Assembly: GCA_015061765.1 (NCBI GenBank)
Contig: SUVZ01000092.1
Span: 1-11,277 of the forward strand
Direction of reading: 5' to 3'
Length of the DNA: 11,277 nt
From: Lentisphaerota bacterium
Lineage (GTDB): Bacteria; Verrucomicrobiota; Kiritimatiellia; RFP12; UBA1067
Below are positions 7,258-11,277 of this stretch, one piece after another (the stretch's first letter is position 1; each line of letters opens with the position of its first letter). The notes under the pieces are model-generated. The model saw nothing but the letters and a program-made list of their open reading frames with translations, was not told the DNA's origin and ran no database searches. The position numbers were made by a program, and so were the translations under genes.

Positions 7258-8592
7258 TCACACCCTTCTTCCAAACACGTGGCTTCCGGCCTTCTTTTTC
7301 CGCCACACGTCCCACACGTCCACCGTGAGCCGGCCGTTTTCGGAATGAACATCCATGACCGTGGGGAAATACCCAGGATTTACGATGGTTCTGGAACCGA
7401 AGCGGCGTTCCCCGAGCTCGTATCCACCGCCCTCGATCTGGGCCCATGACCTGCCGTCTTCTGCGGGATTGACCCTGTATTCATGCATGTGCCCTACGAT
7501 AACCGCCTGCGCTTTCGCGTCGGAAAGCAGAGGGCCCCAGTTCCTGAACCCGTATTCGGACCACCACATCGGATTGTCCTTCTCTGTCGCACGGGGCAGC
7601 AGCGGGATATGACAGGATGCCAGCAGAAACGGAGCCGACGATATCTCGGGTTTCGAGAGAGCGTCTTCAAGCCACAGGGTCTGCGCCTCTCGGTACGGCT
7701 GAAAATTCGAAAGACCGGCGTTGATTGGATGATCGTCCCTGCGGTCATCGCCGGTATCAAGTCCGATAAGCGCGATATCACCTATCCGCACCGCGAAATT
7801 GCGCTTCAGGGCCCAATCGCGCGGATTGCGCTCCGTCGGAAGGCGATCCATCAGGATCTGACTGTTGTACCGAGCCCACTTTCCCCTGAACTCATGGTTC
7901 CCGTTGTTGAAGAGAATCGGGTTTTCGGCGGCATAGTTTTTCAATTCGATCCTCGGCCGCAGAAAGGCATCAACGGCAGGCTCCATCGTCTCGCAGGTGG
8001 AAAGCGCATCTCCGTTCCAGAGCGTCGCAACCGGCTTGAGTTCCGCCAGTTTTTCCGTTATCATCCGGAACGACGTGAAATCGGCATGCGTGTCGTTGAT
8101 CACGCAGAAACGGGACGGCGCCGAAGATCCGAGGGTCACGAACGAATACACGTCTCCGACCTCGGTCTCGCCGCGTACGCGGTTGTTGTTGCGGCGGTAG
8201 TCGATTCTTTCAGCCGATATCCTGTACCAGTATCTCGTGGCCGGCCTGAGACCGGTGATGCGGACCTGCAGCACGCGCTCATGGAAACCTGTAAGCCCGT
8301 ATCCGCCGCAGACGAACCTCTTCGCGTCCGACATGTCTGGCGAGAGGGAAACATCGACCCATCCGTTGGACATGGCGGTCACGGCCCAAACCACGCCCAT
8401 GGAAGTCTCCGCAGGAGCCTGAAGCATGGGTTCTGAATCGATAAGCCGTCTCGCCGCCCTGTTTCTGGTCGACTCCGCTTCCGCCGCCTTTGCCGCTCTA
8501 GCTGCCTCTCCCGCAGCGGACGCCGACACGGAGCGCACAAGCCCCGTCGCCGCGAAAAGCGCCGAGCACCTCATGAATTCACGCCTGTTCAC
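7258..8592 (-). CDS. Exported metallophosphoesterase with N-terminal fibronectin-like domain
   Basis: The protein has 444 residues. It starts at a GTG (8592) with AAAAGG 5 nt upstream. This start gives 'MNRREFMRCSALFAATGL', a twin-arginine signal common in PVC proteins, so the folded enzyme is probably exported by Tat. An Ala-rich linker (28-50) is followed by a fibronectin/purple-acid-phosphatase-type domain ('VVWAVTAMSNGWVDV', 'ITGLRPATRYWYRI'). The calcineurin-like core carries all five metal motifs: D167/H169 in 'NDTHAD', D195 in 'NGD', N232/H233 in 'GNHE', H328 in 'SCHIPL', and H368/H370 in 'GHMHEY'. It should hydrolyse phosphomono- or diesters; the substrate is unknown. It sits between the beta-helix gene (49-nt gap) and GH2 (1-nt gap), suggesting a role in dephosphorylating the same glycan or its products. 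Confidence 0.9.
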   Translation of the reverse strand: MNRREFMRCSALFAATGLVRSVSASAAGEAARAAKAAEAESTRNRAARRLIDSEPMLQAPAETSMGVVWAVTAMSNGWVDVSLSPDMSDAKRFVCGGYGLTGFHERVLQVRITGLRPATRYWYRISAERIDYRRNNNRVRGETEVGDVYSFVTLGSSAPSRFCVINDTHADFTSFRMITEKLAELKPVATLWNGDALSTCETMEPAVDAFLRPRIELKNYAAENPILFNNGNHEFRGKWARYNSQILMDRLPTERNPRDWALKRNFAVRIGDIALIGLDTGDDRRDDHPINAGLSNFQPYREAQTLWLEDALSKPEISSAPFLLASCHIPLLPRATEKDNPMWWSEYGFRNWGPLLSDAKAQAVIVGHMHEYRVNPAEDGRSWAQIEGGGYELGERRFGSRTIVNPGYFPTVMDVHSENGRLTVDVWDVWRKKKAGSHVFGRRV

Positions 8593-8641
8593 TTCTGCCT
8601 TTTCCTTTCGTTTTCCATTTCGGTCTTTTCTTCATTTAAGG

Positions 8642-11089
8642 TCACCTCAACATGAATCTGAAACCGATTTCAGGACATGTGAACGACGAGATTTCGGCTG
8701 TTCCTTCCCCGGAAAAAGCGAAACGCACACCGGTCGGAACTTCGGCGACATGAAAACGCACCGGAACCATACCATCCGACCCCGTCACAACATACTCCCC
8801 GTTCTCCGCGACCGTGATACGCAAAATCCCGGAACCCGTCACCCGGACAGAAGCCGCATAATATCCTCTGTTTCTCACGCACTCGGCTTTCATCACACAT
8901 CCGTCAGCAAGCGAAACACCGCCAGATGAATTGGCAGTGACATCTGCGGACGCGTAAACGACCGGCATGTCCCTTTGATCGCCGAGAAGCATTTTGCCGA
9001 AATCGGCACTCCAATCGTATTCATAAGCTCCGATATCTATCACTCCGTTGGAGAAGCGTTGTCCGCCTGACACATCCAGTTCAGCGAAACGGCAATTGAC
9101 GGACCCTTGCTCGTTGCGGAAATGCGAGTTGATTCCCCTATCAACGACCAGACCGCCCCTGACGGGTTTCAGGTCAGCATCCAGCCCGGCAAACGCAAGC
9201 CTTTCCGCCGAAGTCGACAGATTCGTAATGATCACGCACGCGGAATCCGCTCTGTCAAGCTCACCGCCTTGGAGATTGCAGGCAAACACGCAATTTTCGT
9301 AACATCCAGCCGGTGCCGTATGGACACCGCCCAGAAACACGGAATTTCTGATCAGCGCGGAGCCCTTCGTCACCCGGAAATTGTATTGTGCATCAGGACC
9401 GAACGTGCAGTTCAAAATAGTCACATTCTCCGAGGTTGAATAGTATGCGTATTTGCTGGAACACGGATTGTCGTTTTCAACGCATCCGTAAAGATCGCAC
9501 GTTCCATACCAGACGCTTCCCAAATTTGACGTGGCCCTGTTGCGCGTGAAAACGCTTCGAACCGACGTTCCGTTGCGCACCGCGCCTGCACGGAGCGCAA
9601 CGTTGTTCGAAACAATACAATTAACGATCAGCGGATCGCTGTTCTTGCACCATACGGCACCGCCGTACTTATCTTGGTCCACACCTATATCTTCATCAAC
9701 CGTACTGGATACGGCGCCGCCTGTAAGCGTAAAGCCGTGGACGGACGATTCTCCGAGCAGCAATACGCAACGTACAGCTCCCGGACCGTTTCCGAGATCG
9801 TCTTTGGAGATATCGGTTGATCTGCTTCCGAAAATGACCGTCTCAGCCGCAGAGCCGGTCGCCATCAGCCGGACCTTATCAGGGACGACGACACGGTTGG
9901 TAGTGAAGCTTTCGCCGCCGTATGTCACGCCCCCTTTATCATAGTCGCCGGGCAAAACGTACACGGTGTCGTATTCCGCAAGCGATGGGTTTTCCATCGC
10001 CTCCTGCAGCGTACCGAAAGCCGTTGCGGGAGTTTTCCCGTTCCCTGATTTCCCGAAGTTGTCATCATCGACATACCATTCGGCATGTGAATACATGAAA
10101 ATAACCGGCATCCCGTCCTCGTCGTAAAACAACCGGTCTTTCGGATACGCCGGTCCGACGCCGAAAACCCCAATTCCCGGAGCGAACCGCAGCTCCATCG
10201 GGACTGTTTCGTCATTGGATATCTCCCACGATTGCACTCCTTTGAGCGTATCGGCGGAACCGATCGTCATCCATGCGCCCGAAGTCGTGTAATCGGAGTT
10301 TGAAACGACAAGCTCGCTCGCATATATGCGGCCGGAAAAGCGTTTGCCGGTATAGACCATCTGCAGCGTCAGCGTATCGACGTTGGTGACTGCGCCTTCA
10401 CCTTCAAGACCCTGCAACGCATGGGAAAAACCGCCTCCGTCGAAAGTTCCCCCTCTTGCGATGTTGAGATACGGCATGATCTCATATCCTTTGTTGACAT
10501 TAATCGACTTGGATATCAACGTCGCTCCGGAACACACCTTGATTTCACCGAGAGCCCTAATCGTTGAACTGAGGCAATTCAGCGTACCTTCCCTAACTTC
10601 AAGACTTCCTATCGGCCCGGACGTTTGTGCCGACCAGCCCATGCGGTTGCCCGGCACGAACTCACCTGCACCAGTTTTGACGACCGGCTTGCTGTTTCCG
10701 TAGAAAGCACAGTCGCTCCCGTCACCCCTGACATGTGACAAACTGCACCCTTCGTCAACATCTATGACGAAGGTCTCGCATGCGGAGACGTACAGCCTGT
10801 TGTTGCCACTAACGCCGGATATGCTCACCTTCGCGCCGTTCCTGACCTTCACTCCGGCAAGGCACCATGAATTGAAGTCGTTCAATACTGTAGCGGTATT
10901 GGTAAACGATATGACGTACGGCACCTCCGTGCTGGAAGGCAAGCCCTTAGGCTCCCAGTTATCCTTCTCGGACGCATTACCGGATGAGCCTCCAACCCAG
11001 ACAAATTCCACCGGTTCGGACCAGGCGGCCCCGGCAACCGCAACTGCCGCACATACCGAAAACAGCTTCATAAAGGTATCGTATTTCAT
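8642..11089 (-). CDS. Secreted right-handed beta-helix protein with ANW module and autotransporter-type repeat
   Basis: The product has 815 residues from the ATG at 11089, chosen because a perfect GGAGAAGG lies 3 nt upstream and the signal peptide ('MKLFSVCAAVAVAGAAWS') then starts properly. The longer frame from 11134 has neither. Residues 27-60 form a 'VEFVWVGGSSG...KDNW' module like that of the GH51 protein. Residues 137-172 ('VKTGAGEFV' ... 'GSLEVREGTLN') match the autotransporter-associated beta-strand repeat. At 339 the motif 'YVDDDNFGKSGNGKTPATAF' opens a DUF1565/pectate-lyase-like beta-helix with repeated 'NCIVSN', 'NCTF' and 'ENCVF' turns, ending at 'IDIGAYEY' (684-691), typical of choice-of-anchor Q proteins. 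A C-terminal beta-sandwich follows. About twenty cysteines are present. Roles could be glycan binding, polysaccharide lyase activity or adhesion; no catalytic site was identified. No PEP-CTERM or sortase motif is seen. Confidence 0.82.
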   Translation of the reverse strand: MKYDTFMKLFSVCAAVAVAGAAWSEPVEFVWVGGSSGNASEKDNWEPKGLPSSTEVPYVISFTNTATVLNDFNSWCLAGVKVRNGAKVSISGVSGNNRLYVSACETFVIDVDEGCSLSHVRGDGSDCAFYGNSKPVVKTGAGEFVPGNRMGWSAQTSGPIGSLEVREGTLNCLSSTIRALGEIKVCSGATLISKSINVNKGYEIMPYLNIARGGTFDGGGFSHALQGLEGEGAVTNVDTLTLQMVYTGKRFSGRIYASELVVSNSDYTTSGAWMTIGSADTLKGVQSWEISNDETVPMELRFAPGIGVFGVGPAYPKDRLFYDEDGMPVIFMYSHAEWYVDDDNFGKSGNGKTPATAFGTLQEAMENPSLAEYDTVYVLPGDYDKGGVTYGGESFTTNRVVVPDKVRLMATGSAAETVIFGSRSTDISKDDLGNGPGAVRCVLLLGESSVHGFTLTGGAVSSTVDEDIGVDQDKYGGAVWCKNSDPLIVNCIVSNNVALRAGAVRNGTSVRSVFTRNRATSNLGSVWYGTCDLYGCVENDNPCSSKYAYYSTSENVTILNCTFGPDAQYNFRVTKGSALIRNSVFLGGVHTAPAGCYENCVFACNLQGGELDRADSACVIITNLSTSAERLAFAGLDADLKPVRGGLVVDRGINSHFRNEQGSVNCRFAELDVSGGQRFSNGVIDIGAYEYDWSADFGKMLLGDQRDMPVVYASADVTANSSGGVSLADGCVMKAECVRNRGYYAASVRVTGSGILRITVAENGEYVVTGSDGMVPVRFHVAEVPTGVRFAFSGEGTAEISSFTCPEIGFRFMLR

Positions 11090-11092
11090 TTT

Positions 11093-11100
11093 CCTTCTCC
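11093..11100 (-). promoter_or_regulatory. Ribosome binding site deciding the beta-helix gene start
   Basis: GGAGAAGG on the minus strand, followed by three A residues and ATG at 11089. It is the strongest Shine-Dalgarno in the window and places the start 15 codons inside the longest open frame. The resulting protein begins with a proper signal peptide. Confidence 0.75.
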
Positions 11101-11130
11101 CGTCTATTTCATCACGACACTTGGATATAC

Positions 11131-11277
11131 TCATATCCTGTCGATGTCAAAACCAAGATAGCTAGAAAACGCCTCAACCACCGCCGACGCCCAGTTACCG
11201 CGCACGAACGCGACATGATGGCGGTAGCCGTTCTTCGCCATGTAGTTGAGCATGGCGTTCGCGTCTCCGTCATCCTT
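11131..11277 (-). CDS. L-fucose isomerase-like protein, C-terminal end (5' part outside window)
   Basis: The last 48 codons of a gene entering from the right edge are visible, ending in TGA at 11133-11131. The residues include 'ANAMLNYMAKNGYRHHVAFV', 'RGNWASAVVEAFSSYLGFD' and the terminus 'IDRI'. The 'HHVA...RG' motif followed by 'EA...YLG' is what I recognise from the C-terminus of L-fucose/L-arabinose isomerase-related proteins, which convert an aldose to a ketose in the cytoplasm. Only the tail is seen, so the assignment is tentative. The gap to the beta-helix start is 41 nt, so the gene probably heads or belongs to the same operon and would link extracellular degradation to sugar catabolism. 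Confidence 0.5.
   Translation of the reverse strand, partial: KDDGDANAMLNYMAKNGYRHHVAFVRGNWASAVVEAFSSYLGFDIDRI

Noticed and set aside
7257..7352. Earlier start at 7352 for the GH2 protein
   Set aside because: It would overlap the phosphoesterase by 95 nt with a non-homologous Cys/Arg-rich extension. The ATG at 7256 has a good ribosome binding site.
7483..8436. 317-codon open frame on the plus strand
   Set aside because: Antisense to the metallophosphoesterase, which has all five metal motifs. Shadow frame.
8642..8720. PEP-CTERM or other sorting tail on the beta-helix protein
   Set aside because: The C-terminus ('SSFTCPEIGFRFMLR') has no PEP motif, transmembrane helix with basic tail, or LPXTG.
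11090..11134. Earlier start at 11134 for the beta-helix protein
   Set aside because: The 15 extra residues overlap the end of the upstream gene, contain the GGAGAAGG ribosome binding site, and would disrupt the signal peptide.

Overview
The window looks like a carbohydrate-utilisation locus from a GC-rich, Gram-negative-type bacterium of the PVC group, most likely a Kiritimatiellae/Lentisphaerae (Victivallis-like) gut or anaerobic lineage. This is inferred from gene style: exported glycoside hydrolases, a DUF4838 protein, a twin-arginine 'MNRREF' start, N-terminal 'WTGG...ANW' modules, autotransporter-type beta-strand repeats and a XylR-type regulator. No marker gene in the window fixes the taxonomy.

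Layout. The left edge carries the 3' part of a plus-strand XylR/AraC-type regulator (2-613). Everything else is on the minus strand and reads right to left: the 3' end of an L-fucose isomerase-like gene (11131-11277), a secreted right-handed beta-helix protein (8642-11089), an exported metallophosphoesterase (7258-8592), a GH2 glycosidase (5103-7256), a DUF4838 lipoprotein (3081-5060), a GH51 arabinofuranosidase with an N-terminal ANW module (1355-2911), and two damaged genes: a CE7-type acetylxylan esterase remnant (890-1292) and the C-terminal piece of a DUF5009/HGSNAT-like membrane acyltransferase (543-889). Gaps from the isomerase to DUF4838 are 1-49 nt, so these five genes look like one operon. 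GH51 sits behind a 169-nt gap that could hold its own promoter or operator.

How they may work together (inference). The GH2 and GH51 enzymes would remove beta-linked and alpha-L-arabinofuranosyl residues outside the cytoplasm. The esterase would once have removed acetyl groups. The beta-helix and DUF4838 proteins are candidates for glycan binding or cleavage at the surface, the phosphoesterase could remove phosphate from decorated glycans, and the isomerase would feed released fucose or pentose into catabolism. The regulator is the obvious candidate controller.

The most unusual region is 1-3080. The esterase has lost its middle, including the nucleophile segment, and is out of frame. The acyltransferase has lost its N-terminal part. 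The regulator runs past its expected end into the acyltransferase remnant. The GH51 enzyme lacks the insert expected in its subfamily. Together this suggests stepwise deletion at the distal end of the locus, or an assembly chimera, which read mapping would settle. I saw no RNA genes, CRISPR array, complete insertion sequence or origin.
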